Origin: Panulirus ornatus
Lineage: Eukaryota > Arthropoda > Malacostraca > Decapoda > Palinuridae
Direction of reading: 5' to 3'
Assembly (NCBI RefSeq): GCF_036320965.1
Contig: NC_092269.1
Span: forward strand, 36,531,843-36,595,842
Length of the DNA: 64,000 nt
The notes beneath the pieces were generated by a model that did not search any database, had not been told where the DNA came from, and saw only the letters and a list, made by a program, of their open reading frames with translations. Of this stretch, positions 10,898 to 22,980 are shown in pieces. Within the stretch, counting starts at the first letter, position 1. Each line of letters begins with the position of its first letter. A program made the position numbers and the translations under genes.

Positions 10898-10910
10898 CTC
10901 TCTCTCTCCC
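10829..10910. repeat. (TC)n microsatellite
   Basis: Pure TC to about 10893, then an AA interruption and a short TC tail. Confidence 0.97.
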
Positions 10911-11084
10911 TCCCTTGCTCCCTCCCTCGGCATATCTATATTCTTGAAGCCTCTGGGAACTGCACGCGTTCCCGATACCTCAAGCGTCTGGTAACTGACC
11001 TGGTGATATTGGGCAGCCTCCCATGGCGGAGGGTGGGGTGTGTTAAAACCCCCCCTGCCCGCTCGCTGATGCTGGTGGGTGCTG

Positions 11085-11255
11085 CTACGCAAACGAAGCG
11101 CGAAATCCCCGTTTCGAAATGGCGTGCGCCAGCTGGGTCCGCTCGTCGGCGATTCCGTGTGAAGCCGTCGCCGTCTTCGTCGGAGATGGTGGGTTGAACG
11201 TTGACGAGAAACGTTTATAACGCGCGTCGGATCTTCGCGAGGGCGTGGGCACCTC
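11085..11255. promoter_or_regulatory. CpG-dense patch
   Basis: I count about 29 CpG dinucleotides in about 175 bp, including GACGAGAAACG and AACGCGCGTCGG. This is far denser than neighbouring sequence, and the patch is not a tandem repeat. It could mark a promoter, an unmethylated island or a first exon. No TATA element, initiator or clear coding exon can be tied to it. Confidence 0.25.
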
Positions 11256-11739
11256 GTGACTAGCTGGCGTCTTGGAGGAGGGGCGGGGGGATGGGATGGA
11301 GGTGGGTTGGTGGGAGAGGAGGAGGCAGGGACGCCCCAGACAGGTGCCATATGTGGGTCTCTGTTTTTCGCGTGTGTGTGTGTGTGTGTCTCCATATCCG
11401 TCCATCCTCCCTGGCTTGAGACCTGGGGAGGCAAGGAGTACCTCAAGACCCTAGAATTAAGGGCACCAGTCAAGCGTAGTTGTGGGTTTCTAAGGGGGGA
11501 CAGAAAGGAGGGGGGCCATGAGACATTGAAAAAATAATGGCGTTTGGTACCCCCAATGCGGGTTGGTAAGAGGGTCTCGGTGTGTGGTGTGTGAGGGAGG
11601 CCCGAGAGTTGGAACGCTGGGGTGAGGCAGTTCTGTCCATACGCCGGCTTCCACTTGTTCCCCCCTCCCTTAACCTCCTGGTACGCGCCTTCAATGCGTA
11701 AAACGCACTGCGCCAGTAGTGCGCTATAGAGACACCAGC

Positions 11740-11776
11740 CCCCCTCCTCCTCCTCCTCCTCCTCCTCCTCCTCCTC
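11740..11776. repeat. (CCT)n trinucleotide repeat
   Basis: About 12 CCT triplets. The minus-strand reading gives a run of glutamates, which is not evidence of coding on its own. Confidence 0.95.
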
Positions 11777-12379
11777 GTTACATCCTCGCGGTGCATGCCA
11801 GTTGAACTCACTGGCGTCGCTGTGGACCAAAGGTCTGTGAAAAGGTTTTGGAGGGGGTGTGGGGGAGGGGGCCGGGTCTTTTGCTGGACGCCAGACGCTC
11901 CGTGGAAATGGCGAAGTGAAACAAGGAAGCGAGTGTGTGTGTGTGTGTTGTGTTGTGAATAATGTTATGATTCATTCACGCGGGCTGTGGGAAGTGTCCC
12001 GGTTGGAAATCAAGCGTGTCTCTGTAAAGATGTTTTCAAAGATGGTGAGGTGTCGTCGATCACAAGAAAAAAAAAAAAAGATATTTAAGATTATTTTTTT
12101 TTCTTCTTATTTCGTCACGGTCAACAGAGAGTGTGTGTGTGTTTCATCGCGCTTATTGTGTATATTATCGTGCTGGGGAAATTGTGGTGATCAGTATGTG
12201 TGTGTGTGTAGGAGGGGTTGTAGTAGTGAAGTATAAGCGTGTATTACCAGTGGAGAAAAGAATTTTGACCCTGTGTGGTTGTGTGTTACCTCGCCGGAAA
12301 ATGTTGTGGAAGAAGCAGACGTGAAGTTAGATCGTAAGGAAACTGTGTTATAACCGTACATGGCGATGATAGCCGTGCA

Positions 12380-12660
12380 TCCACTCATAGTTGTGATTGG
12401 CCAAACGTAATGGTGAGATTGGCGAATCACACTGGCAGATACAGAGTTGTGAGTGGTGGGTCATACCGGCGACGAGAAAGTTGTGATTTGTGATTCATAT
12501 CAGTGGATAAGGAGTTGTAATTTGGTGCATCAGACCAGTCAGTCATATTGGTGATTACAAAGTTGTGATTTGTGAATCATAATGGTGACTACAAGAGTCG
12601 TGATTGGTGGGTCATGATGGTGACTACAAGAGTCGTGATTGGTGGGTCATGATGGTCCCA
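12380..12660. repeat. 35-bp minisatellite, mostly decayed
   Basis: Two good copies (TGACTACAAGAGTCGTGATT followed by GGTGGGTCATGATGG) occupy 12587-12656. Diverged copies carrying GTTGTGATT and GGGTCAT extend upstream to about 12380. Confidence 0.75.
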
Positions 12661-12916
12661 GGTGAGTTACAGGTTTGGCTCCCTGGGACTCGCTGGGACT
12701 ACAGACAGCTTCGGGACTACAGCTGAACTGGGCTCAAAATTAGACGTGTTGTTATGGCCCGATCAACCAACCGATCTACTCCTCCTCCTCCTCTGCTCGC
12801 GGCGCGAGATGAGTACACACAACCAAGTCTCGCGCTGTATTCACAACCTTATGGGTTGTACTCTGTGTTGTTTGAATGCATCTGTGTTGATAAATGATTC
12901 AGACCTTTATTTCTCA

Positions 12917-12919
<3 letters not shown>

Positions 12920-12952
<33 letters not shown>
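12920..12952. repeat. (TG)n microsatellite
   Basis: TG run of about 32 bp. Confidence 0.93.
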
Positions 12953-12958
<6 letters not shown>

Positions 12959-13634
12959 ATTTACAATTTATATTAGTGGACGACTCGTATAACCCTCTCC
13001 CCCTACCCAATGAACGTTTTCTTTTTTTTTTTAGCCTAGCCAGGTTGAAGTCACGTTCGGGTGTTGGTTACGGTTTTAAATTCGAAAACCTGGCCCGTTC
13101 TAATGTAATGTAACCCACCCTCCCCGACCCTAGAAAAACGTTAGGGAGAGGGTGGTGTAAGAAGGGGGGTGAGGGTGTGTGTGTGTGTGTGTGTGTGTAT
13201 ATGAATCTTCAGATGACCCTCCCCCCCTCACCCCCCCCCGCCCTCAAAATTAGTAAATGTGATTATAGAAACGTCTTTCTTTTTTTCTTCTTCTTATCTG
13301 TATTATAAGACTATGTCTGGGAAGATGATACAGCAGTTGGCGAAGGAATTTTCATCGTGTTCGAATCCATGTATTCCGTCTCCCTCCTCTGGCCGTTCCC
13401 ACGGCCGAATTGTCATTCGAACGGCTTCGTTTTTTTTTTTTTTCATGACTGAGAGAAAACGTTTTTTTCCGCCCCCTCATACATTTCAGGTCTGCTCCGT
13501 CCTTTTTTTGTGTGTGTGTGCTTTTCATGTTTGAGTGGACCCTTCGTTATGAACTTTAATGACTTAACCAGTCGTTTGCTTTGTATTTCATTACGTGAAT
13601 AATTTGGTTTGTGGAGTATTTAGTGTTTGAACGA

Positions 13635-13637
<3 letters not shown>

Positions 13638-13704
<67 letters not shown>
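13638..13704. repeat. (TA)n microsatellite, left flank of family E copy
   Basis: Pure TA array, about 67 bp. Confidence 0.97.
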
Positions 13705-13707
<3 letters not shown>

Positions 13708-13935
13708 CATACTATTCGCCATTTCCCGCGATAGCGAGGTAGCGTTAAGAACAGAGGACTGGGCCTTTGAGGGAATATCCTCACCTGGCCCCCTTCTCTG
13801 TTCCTTCTTTTGGAAAATTAAAAAAAAAAAAACGAGAGGGGAGGATTTCCAGCCCCCCGCTCCCTCCCCTTTTAGTCGCCTTCTACGACACGCAGGGAAT
13901 ACATGGGAAGTATTCTTTCTCCCCTATCCCCAGGG

Positions 13936-13938
<3 letters not shown>
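13705..13938 (-). mobile_element. SINE-like family E, full-length copy
   Basis: About 234 bp. On the plus strand it runs from TTTCATACTATTCGCCATTT, through GCGAGGTAGCGTTAAGAACA, an internal A-run after TTTTGGAAAATT, and TTTTAGTCGCCTTCTACGAC, to CCCCTATCCCCAGGG. Sense is assigned to the minus strand from the 3' poly(A) of other copies. (TA)n arrays flank both ends directly. Confidence 0.8.

Positions 13939-13999
<61 letters not shown>
13939..13999. repeat. (TA)n microsatellite, right flank of family E copy
   Basis: Pure TA array, about 61 bp. Confidence 0.97.
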
Positions 14000-14001
<2 letters not shown>

Positions 14002-14200
14002 CAATAGACGGTTTTCATATTTTCAACTAAACTTTATATTGATATGAGTAAGTGAGCAATTCTGTATTTTTTTTTGTCATAATTATTTCCTAATACAAAC
14101 TTTTGTGCGTGTAATTAAGGCATGGATGAACATTTTTTTTTATTTATTTCATAGATGAATGAGCGATCAGAATGATTTTCATGGCCGATTTTTCAATGAG

Positions 14201-14316
<116 letters not shown>

Positions 14317-14509
14317 GCCCTATGAAGTCACTGTTCCTGAGATAGTTCTGAAAGATAACCCCAAACTGAAGGAACTGTCCAGTCCATGTGAAATATTACC
14401 CGTGTAGTAATTAACTAATTAATTCGTAATTAGCCGTGCCTTTACCTGTGGGATCACGAGTACATTATACGAGTAATGTTGGGACGAGGAGGGCCAAATT
14501 GGTTTAAAA

Positions 14510-14760
14510 CTTTCATTGGTTAATTCTTTTTTTAGTTGATTATTGCGTTCGGCTGGTTAATATGTCTAGTTGGTTAATAATTCTCTTTGGTTAATACATT
14601 TACTTGGTTAATGATCGTTTGGTTAATACATTTAGGCTGTGAGTGCTTCCGTTTGGTTGTCAAGTTTAGATGGTTGATCTATATTTAGTTGCTTGGTACT
14701 CTGGTTGTTGCATTGCATTGGTTTAGTGCATTTAGTTTGTTTGTAAGTTAGTTAAATACT
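14510..14760. repeat. decayed TTGGTTAAT-rich tract
   Basis: TTGGTTAAT and related 8-9-mers (CTGGTTAATA, TTTGGTTAATACATTTA) recur irregularly, every 15-35 bp. This suggests an old, disordered tandem array. Confidence 0.5.
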
Positions 14761-15120
14761 TTGATATATCTTGTACATTATGGTAAAAATGTAATTCAGT
14801 TAAAGTATTGGTAACAGAGATACGCATGTAGACTGAAGCGTCAAATTTATATATATACACCAATATCTTTCACGTGAAGGGGATTGGAGAAGAGAGAGGA
14901 GTTATTTCAAGTTGAGGGAGGGGAATGGTTAGAGGTGCGGGAGGGGAGGGGGGGCATGCCAGGCAAGACATTATTATTTTTTCCCGTCATTAATTACGAC
15001 GTCGTGAAATACCGAGATGGCGTTTGGAATGGAGGGTTGGTGGTGATGGGGGTGGGAATGGTGAGGTAGGAAGTTAGCGTGGTGATGTATGGGGTTAGTT
15101 CGTGGTGTGTGGGGAGAGGT

Positions 15121-17621
15121 GAGAGTGGTGATGCAGGGGTGGGGGAGAGAGAGGAGAGGAGGGAGTGATGATGATGTTGCGAGAGGTGAGAGTGGTGATG
15201 TGGAAGAGAGGTGAGAGTGGTGATGCGGAGGAGAGGTGAGAGTGGTGATGTGGAAGAGAGGTGAGAGTGGTGATGTGGAAGAGAGGTGAGAGTGGTGATG
15301 TGGAAGAGAGGTGAGAGTGGTGATGTGGAAGAGAGGTGAGAGTGGTGATGTGGAAGAGAGGTGAGAGTGGTGATGTGGAAGAGAGGTGAGAGTGGTGATG
15401 TGGAAGAGAGGTGAGAGTGGTGATGTGGAAGAGAGGTGAGAGTGGTGATGTGGAAGAGAGGTGAGAGTGGTGATGTGGAAGAGAGGTGAGAGTGGTGATG
15501 TGGAAGAGAGGTGAGAGTGGTGATGTGGAAGAGAGGTGAGAGTGGTGATGTGGAAGAGAGGTGAGAGTGGTGATGTGGAAGAGAGGTGAGAGTGGTGATG
15601 TGGAAGAGAGGTGAGAGTGGTGATGTGGAAGAGAGGTGAGAGTGGTGATGTGGAAGAGAGGTGAGAGTGGTGATGTGGAAGAGAGGTGAGAGTGGTGATG
15701 TGGAAGAGAGGTGAGAGTGGTGATGTGGAAGAGAGGTGAGAGTGGTGATGTGGAAGAGAGGTGAGAGTGGTGATGTGGAAGAGAGGTGAGAGTGGTGATG
15801 TGGAAGAGAGGTGAGAGTGGTGATGTGGAAGAGAGGTGAGAGTGGTGATGTGGAAGAGAGGTGAGAGTGGTGATGTGGAAGAGAGGTGAGAGTGGTGATG
15901 TGGAAGAGAGGTGAGAGTGGTGATGTGGAAGAGAGGTGAGAGTGGTGATGTGGAAGAGAGGTGAGAGTGGTGATGTGGAAGAGAGGTGAGAGTGGTGATG
16001 TGGAAGAGAGGTGAGAGTGGTGATGTGGAAGAGAGGTGAGAGTGGTGATGTGGAAGAGAGGTGAGAGTGGTGATGTGGAAGAGAGGTGAGAGTGGTGATG
16101 TGGAAGAGAGGTGAGAGTGGTGATGTGGAAGAGAGGTGAGAGTGGTGATGTGGAAGAGAGGTGAGAGTGGTGATGTGGAAGAGAGGTGAGAGTGGTGATG
16201 TGGAAGAGAGGTGAGAGTGGTGATGTGGAAGAGAGGTGAGAGTGGTGATGTGGAAGAGAGGTGAGAGTGGTGATGTGGAAGAGAGGTGAGAGTGGTGATG
16301 TGGAAGAGAGGTGAGAGTGGTGATGTGGAAGAGAGGTGAGAGTGGTGATGTGGAAGAGAGGTGAGAGTGGTGATGTGGAAGAGAGGTGAGAGTGGTGATG
16401 TGGAAGAGAGGTGAGAGTGGTGATGTGGAAGAGAGGTGAGAGTGGTGATGTGGAAGAGAGGTGAGAGTGGTGATGTGGAAGAGAGGTGAGAGTGGTGATG
16501 TGGAAGAGAGGTGAGAGTGGTGATGTGGAAGAGAGGTGAGAGTGGTGATGTGGAAGAGAGGTGAGAGTGGTGATGTGGAAGAGAGGTGAGAGTGGTGATG
16601 TGGAAGAGAGGTGAGAGTGGTGATGTGGAAGAGAGGTGAGAGTGGTGATGTGGAAGAGAGGTGAGAGTGGTGATGTGGAAGAGAGGTGAGAGTGGTGATG
16701 TGGAAGAGAGGTGAGAGTGGTGATGTGGAAGAGAGGTGAGAGTGGTGATGTGGAAGAGAGGTGAGAGTGGTGATGTGGAAGAGAGGTGAGAGTGGTGATG
16801 TGGAAGAGAGGTGAGAGTGGTGATGTGGAAGAGAGGTGAGAGTGGTGATGTGGAAGAGAGGTGAGAGTGGTGATGTGGAAGAGAGGTGAGAGTGGTGATG
16901 TGGAAGAGAGGTGAGAGTGGTGATGTGGAAGAGAGGTGAGAGTGGTGATGTGGAAGAGAGGTGAGAGTGGTGATGTGGAAGAGAGGTGAGAGTGGTGATG
17001 TGGAAGAGAGGTGAGAGTGGTGATGTGGAAGAGAGGTGAGAGTGGTGATGTGGAAGAGAGGTGAGAGTGGTGATGTGGAAGAGAGGTGAGAGTGGTGATG
17101 TGGAAGAGAGGTGAGAGTGGTGATGTGGAAGAGAGGTGAGAGTGGTGATGTGGAAGAGAGGTGAGAGTGGTGATGTGGAAGAGAGGTGAGAGTGGTGATG
17201 TGGAAGAGAGGTGAGAGTGGTGATGTGGAAGAGAGGTGAGAGTGGTGATGTGGAAGAGAGGTGAGAGTGGTGATGTGGAAGAGAGGTGAGAGTGGTGATG
17301 TGGAAGAGAGGTGAGAGTGGTGATGTGGAAGAGAGGTGAGAGTGGTGATGTGGAAGAGAGGTGAGAGTGGTGATGTGGAAGAGAGGTGAGAGTGGTGATG
17401 TGGAAGAGAGGTGAGAGTGGTGATGTGGAAGAGAGGTGAGAGTGGTGATGTGGAAGAGAGGTGAGAGTGGTGATGTGGAAGAGAGGTGAGAGTGGTGATG
17501 TGGAAGAGAGGTGAGAGTGGTGATGTGGAAGAGAGGTGAGAGTGGTGATGTGGAAGAGAGGTGAGAGTGGTGATGTGGAAGAGAGGTGAGAGTGGTGATG
17601 CAGGGGTGGGGGAGAGAGAGG
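15121..17621. repeat. 25-bp satellite, about 97 near-identical copies
   Basis: The unit (GTGGAAGAGAGGTGAGAGTG followed by GTGAT) repeats from about 15177 to 17606 with almost no variation. Sequence differences are seen only in the first few copies (GCGAGAGG, GCGGAGGAG). A 33-bp sequence starting GAGAGTGGTGATGCAGGGGT bounds the array at both ends (15121-15153 and 17588-17620). An 887-codon minus-strand open frame of HSHLSST/LFHITTLTSLPHH-type repeats covers it. Because 25 leaves remainder 1 on division by 3, every minus-strand frame cycles through the same three phases and all are open, so I do not call it a gene. Confidence 0.97.
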
Positions 17622-17766
17622 GGTCATCAGTTGACAGTCATCCCAGTCTTCATACACAATACACTTGTTCGTTTAACCTCCTTCAGTTTATAGCATAGAC
17701 TATACTGCGCGTGTTATCCTGCGTATTTCCATCCTCTGGCTGCAGTTCATTGTCATCAGTTGTCGC

Positions 17767-17945
17767 TACCGGACTCTGCCTGCTTATGGTGACGCCGGGA
17801 GTGAAGGAATCACCTTGGACGAGGAGGAGGGAGGTTGACAATGTCAGTGGACGAAGAGAAGCGCAGTCTTTTCAATAGAACTTTTCGCCTCTGGGGATTT
17901 TGCACACCTTTCCCTGCTACTGATTGCAGTGCAGCCTTAATGGTG
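17767..17945 (+). repeat. dispersed repeat family D, copy 2
   Basis: Begins TACCGGACTCTGCCTG like the 10461 copy and ends TTTCCCTGCTACTGATTGCA, GTGCAGCC like the 26955 copy. It is about 180 bp and includes GAAGAGAAGCGCAGTC and AACTTTTCGCCTCTGGGG. Best preserved of the three copies. Confidence 0.6.
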
Positions 17946-18221
17946 CGCGAGCACGGTGAGAGAGGGGAAGGTCCAGGAGTTGTATGTATCATAACCTAGC
18001 GCCAGTAGGGGTAGGAAAAGTAGCTTCTACATCTACAACTACAACATTTATTGTATGAGGAAACTCACCAGGCGTGGAGGGTTACCCTTCATCATCATTA
18101 GCAGCTGGAATGATGGATACAGTTGTATTAATACAACATACAACAGTCCTACCCCCCTTTGCTCCCCCACAAGCCCCGTACCGGAGCAAGAGCAGCGGCG
18201 GCCTCAGCGGAAACTTCCTCG

Positions 18222-18700
18222 CCACAACCATGACCCCTGAGTCAACCTTCGCCACCACAACCACAGCCCCTGAGTCACTACCACAACCACTGCCCCTGAG
18301 TCACTACCACAACCACTGCCCCTGAGTCACTACCACAACCACTGCCCCTGAGTCACTACCACAACCACTGCCCCTGAGTCACTACCACAACCACTGCCCC
18401 TGAGTCACTACCACAACCACTGCCCCTGAGTCACTACCACAACCACTGCCCCTGAGTCACTACCACAACCACTGCCCCTGAGTCACTACCACAACCACTG
18501 CCCCTGAGTCACTACCACAACCACTGCCCCTGAGTCACTACCACAACCACTGCCCCTGAGTCACTATCACCACCACAGCCCCTGAATCACTATCACCACC
18601 ACAACCAAGGCTCCTGAGCCACTACCACAACCACAGCCCCTGAGTCACTGACCACCACAGCCACAACTTCTGAGTCGCTACCACAACCACTACCATCACT
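18222..18700. repeat. 26-bp minisatellite, about 15 copies plus decayed edges
   Basis: Unit is TGCCCCTGAGTCACTACCAC followed by AACCAC. Central copies (about 18290-18555) are identical; outer copies diverge (ATCACCACCACAGCC, CACAGCCACAAC). Clear centre-to-edge homogeneity gradient. Confidence 0.93.
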
Positions 18701-18800
18701 GCTACCACAGCGCCCGCACCATGACTTTAGCCACCACCACCAGGTTGGGGGGGGGGGGGGGTGTTTCCTTATCATTACGGCGCCACAGTACCACACTGCC

Positions 18801-18880
18801 ACACCATCCACCACCACCACCACCACCACCACCACCACCTCCACCACCTCCACCTCCACCACCACCACCACCACTACCGG
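18801..18880. repeat. (CAC)n imperfect trinucleotide repeat
   Basis: CAC/CCACCT triplets over about 75 bp, preceded by a G14 homopolymer near 18748. Confidence 0.93.
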
Positions 18881-19038
18881 TGTACCTTGGGTCAGGTTCG
18901 GGGTTGGGGGGGTCGGGCGGCGCGGGCGGGTGGGCCTGCTGACGGCGTGTCTCCCAAGACATTCCCGTTATGACACTGCATCCGCCTCCCTCCCTCTCTC
19001 TCCAACTGACCCTCTTATCCCTCCTCCCTCTCCCTCTC

Positions 19039-19041
<3 letters not shown>

Positions 19042-19116
<75 letters not shown>
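19042..19116. repeat. (TC)n microsatellite
   Basis: Pure TC array, about 75 bp. A short (CA)n of about 24 bp follows at 19193-19216. Confidence 0.97.
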
Positions 19117-19120
<4 letters not shown>

Positions 19121-19429
19121 TCACCTGTTGTGCTCTCCTCTGCCTTCGGAAACACGACGGTCACCATCAGTCACACGCGAGGGGGAGAAACACTCACACA
19201 CACACACACACACACAAGGACGAAAACACGAAGCTGCATACCTTCTCCCCCCACTCCTCCCATTTCCCTCCTCCCTCCCTCCTCCCTCCCTCCTCACGGG
19301 ATGTGACAGCCAGTGTGGCGCCTCTCGGTGGAGGGAGGGAGGGTAGGTGGATGATGGGGGTTGGGGGGAGTGGAGGGGGTGGGGGACGCACGGCGGGAGG
19401 AGGAACAAAAACACACCACATAATCCTGG

Positions 19430-19431
<2 letters not shown>

Positions 19432-19505
<74 letters not shown>
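19432..19505. repeat. (TC)n microsatellite
   Basis: Pure TC array, about 74 bp. Confidence 0.97.
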
Positions 19506-19508
<3 letters not shown>

Positions 19509-19563
19509 CGCCAGCATTCCGGTGACACGGGACGGCTGGGGCACGGAGGGAGGGAGGTCCAGC

Positions 19564-19608
19564 CCTCCTCCTCCTCCTCCTCCTCCTCCTCCTCCTCCTC
19601 CTCCTCCC
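19564..19608. repeat. (CTC)n trinucleotide repeat
   Basis: About 14 CTC triplets. Confidence 0.95.
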
Positions 19609-20275
19609 AGCGCCGGCGTCTCACCTGTTGGGCCGTACACACCTGAGACTCATTAGCGTCGCACCTGATGGGCATGGTAGCCCTGTCGACTCGTCGTTTT
19701 GCTCAGGAAGATCTCGCAGATTTCCGGGGGTTGTTGGACGTGGATGCCTCGCCAGAGTCGAGTGCCTCGTGGTTCTGATTGCTCCGTGGCGGAGGAGGAG
19801 TTGGCCGTAGTTCCAAATTGCCTCGGGAGGTTTGGTCCGCACGCACGTACGTACGTGTGGCTCAGGGAAGGTGGATCCCGTTGTGATCGCTGTAGCGTCA
19901 TGGTGACGCGCGTCTCATTGTCATGGTTGGTGGTGTTAGGGGTCCACCTTCACATGCCTCCCCTGATGGTCGTCAGGTCTCTGAATGTCACACGGAGTTG
20001 CTCCTGGGCCACACTACGTCCTCGATCATGTGAGGAGGTTTTTTTGATCGTCTTTTTTTTCTCTCTCTCTCACGAAGGATGATAGCGTCATGTGATACCT
20101 CTGTCCTGTGTTGTTGTCGTTCTCTTTTGAGTTCCCGCCTTGTATTCTGAGTTCCCCCGCCTTGTATTTTCCGATGGTCACTCTGCCAGAGGAGTCTTCG
20201 CTCCTGATCGGTTCCATTCCCACCATGTTTTTCTTTTTTGCGATCGTCCTGCGCTGGATGTTGGGTTCTTAATTT

Positions 20276-20372
20276 TTGTGGGATCTGATCTCCGTTTCTG
20301 AGTAACCTTGTTCGTGAGTGTCAGGATCAGATCTCCGTTTCTGAGTAACCTTGTACCTGAGTGTCAGATCTT
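20276..20372. repeat. 43-bp direct duplication
   Basis: GATCTCCGTTTCTGAGTAAC recurs at 20287 and 20330, followed each time by a GTGAGTGTCAG or CTGAGTGTCAG tail. Two copies only. Confidence 0.85.
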
Positions 20373-20585
20373 CCAGTCGCGCCGTCAGGGGCGTATCGGA
20401 GGGCTGATCCCCAACCAATCGCGTTGGCGAGTTCGAAAGCGAATGGTGGCCGAGGCGTTGCGTCTGTGGCTGACCAGTTTTTGGGAGGAGGTAATGCACC
20501 TACCTCCTTGTTGGGCCCCCCTCAAGATGCGGCTGTTCCTCCTTCTGCTGCTGCTGCTGGTGTTGCCCCTGTCGTGAGCTACGGG

Positions 20586-20617
20586 TAGGGTTACTGCTAC
20601 TACTACTACTACTACAT
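20586..20617. repeat. (CTA)n short trinucleotide repeat
   Basis: About 8 CTA triplets (TACTACTACTACTACTAC). CTG-rich triplets lie just upstream at about 20537-20565. Confidence 0.85.
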
Positions 20618-22319
20618 TGCTATACATACTCCTGCTTGGTGCTGCTACTGCTGACGCTTGCTTTCTTCTTCGCTTCTGTTGCTATGGCACTACCGCTGCG
20701 TCTGTCGTTGGTGGGTGTTGGTGATGCCGCCGCTCCAGCTTCATCTCACGCCACATCAGCTGCTCTTCGTTAAGAGGTGGTTCCTACGTAGTGGCAGGCA
20801 GGCGCGTGCCCGTACGTACTTGCAGCCGTACACTTAGTGACAACGCGGCCAGCCGTCGCGTACCGTTATTACACCGTGCCTGTGGAATACGTCACTCGAT
20901 ACGAGATTGGGAAAGTATCCTTGTGAATGCAGGGGGGCGCGGGAAGGGCTCCTCCCCCGCTCGTTTTTACACGCAAAGTTAAACCACTACCGAAAGTGAA
21001 TGAACAGGATTTGTATTCATGAGGAGGGTGGGTGGGTGCTGCTGGACGTATAAGGATAGACAGATGGCCAAGAAAAAAGAAAATGGAAATGATTAGGTTC
21101 CCCATTTGGACAGTCTTAGGGAAATGAACAGGTTTTAGTGTCACTTCTGTGAGGTTGTAGGTGGGCTCGGGGCTCGAGTGAATACTCTTCTGTATGGGGG
21201 AAATCTGTCGTCATTCCGTTGAATATTGACCAGTTTTCAAGGGGGGAAACAGTGGGCGCAAGAATGTAGTAGCTTCGTCGGCCAGAAAGGTAAGCCATAA
21301 GGAAGAGGTTTGATATCAATCGCAGAAAGAAAATGGGTAGACTGTTCCGTTGATCCCGACCAGTTGAAGACATTACGAAAACAACAGACGGGTCAGATTT
21401 CACCTCCTGGCAAGAAATGGGGTATATGATTCTTTCCTCCGGGTGGAGACTTTGCCGGAAGAAACTGTTCTGGTTTCATTTACGGGAAGAGAAAAAAAAG
21501 GAGTCCGGTTGATCGAGTTAATACCGTCTTCTAGAGGGAAGTTAGAGAGGAATTTCTCCTTATTTTTAAAACAGTAACTGACTCGACGAGGATAAAAACG
21601 TGCCCCCCTGTTGTGGCTGTATGTTAGGGGAGAGAAAACGGAAGAGTGGGAAGAGGGGAGGGGAGTGGATTATGATATAGAAGAAACAGGTATATGTTCC
21701 TGTGGTCTCTATAGACCTGACCTTTTAAAAGGTGGAATGGTTATAGGAAGAGGGTTCGCCTTTCGCTGGTATAAGAAGGCTCCGTAACGGTCCATCCTCG
21801 TATGGCTGGTCAGCACCACACAAACTGTGGGAAGCTGCAGCCCACCTTACACAGGAGGGTTAGAATAGAACACTCACTGGACATCCCCCATCCCCCGGTA
21901 ATGGTAATAGTGATGGATGAATATATATAAAAAGTATATGAAACTATTATAAGTTTTTTTGTAGTGAGTAAAAGAAAATATGAAAATATATAATTTTTCG
22001 TGTTCAGATACGAGGGTATTAATTTTTCATTTCATTTTTTTTTCCTTTTTTTTCTTTTTTAACCTTCCGTCGGCGTTCGTTGGTGTTGGTTTTGTAAATG
22101 GAAAGCAAAATGAAAAGAGGGAATATTTGAAGGCCCTAGGCATGTTGAAGGAGGTTGAACTACGCGTTTGCCTTTCTCTGGAGTATGAAGGAGTATCTTA
22201 AGCTAGTAATTGGGGGGGTTGCTTAGCCCTTTTTGGCTAGGACTTTGATATGAGGCACGGAAGAAAAACGGAATTCGGTTGTGTGTGTAGTTGGTGTAGA
22301 TGTGTGCCTTTTTGACGCA
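20618..22319. other. single-copy sequence
   Basis: No long microsatellite or minisatellite and no recognisable coding exon. The 21160-21600 part has weakly repeated phrases (GTTGATC, GACCAGTT, GGGAAGAG) suggesting a very old array. Short open frames on both strands have no domain signature. Confidence 0.5.
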
Positions 22320-22980
22320 AGTCCCGCGTTCTCTGTAACCCAGTGTAGGTCTCGCGCCGCGTTTTCTGTAGATGGAAATGTGGCCTTTTTTTTTCTTCTT
22401 CTTTGTTTCTTTTTATCGTGGTGTGTTAATCATGTTTTCTGTGGCCTGGTGTGACTTGCGTTTTCGTCTGGTTTGTGACTCGTTATTTTTTCTTCAGATT
22501 CGCGTTTTCTGCAGCCTAATTTGACTCAAGTTTTCTGTAGCCCTGCCTGTGAGTGAGTATTTCTGTGGCCCAAAATGTGGTTGAGATTCTCTGTACCTTT
22601 ACGTGACTCATGCTTTATTTAGCCTGGCATGTGACTGAAGTATCCCGTAGCCTGGCATATGTGACTCAGGTTTTCCGTAGCCTGGCATATGTGACTCAGG
22701 TTTTCCGTAGCCTGGCATATGTGACCCAGGTTTTCCGTAGCCTGGCATCTGACTTAGGTTTTCCGTAGCCTGGCATATGTGACTCAGGTTTTCCGTAGCC
22801 TGGCATATCTGACTCAGGTTTTCCGTAGCCTGGCATATGTGACTCAGGTTTTCCGTAGCCTGGCATATCTGACTCAGGTTTTCCGTAGCCTGGCATATGT
22901 GACTCAGGTTTTCCGTAGCCTGGCATCTGACTTAGGTTTTCCGTAGCCTGGCATGTGACTTGCGTTTTCTGCAGCCAAGT
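22320..22980. repeat. 30-bp minisatellite with old flank
   Basis: Unit is CCTGGCATATGTGACTCAGG followed by TTTTCCGTAG, homogeneous at about 22640-22960, with 28-bp variants lacking part of ATATGTG. From 22330 to 22620 increasingly diverged copies (TTTTCTGTGGCCTGGTG, TTTTCTGCAGCC) show the array's older edge. Confidence 0.92.

Noticed and set aside
14994..17657. 887-codon minus-strand open frame encoding a repetitive H/S/T/L/P-rich protein
   Set aside because: It is the reading of a 25-bp tandem array. As 25 is not a multiple of 3, all three minus-strand frames pass through the same phases and are all open. There is no non-repeat domain, signal peptide or splice context.
19640..19777. Short plus-strand frame ending in QEDLADFRGLLDVDASPE-type sequence
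   Set aside because: Only about 40 codons between stops, no splice acceptor or family match I can defend. The non-random look may be chance.
22630..22970. Regularly spaced 30-bp repeats as a CRISPR array
   Set aside because: The repeat units abut without unique spacers, and the genome context is eukaryotic.
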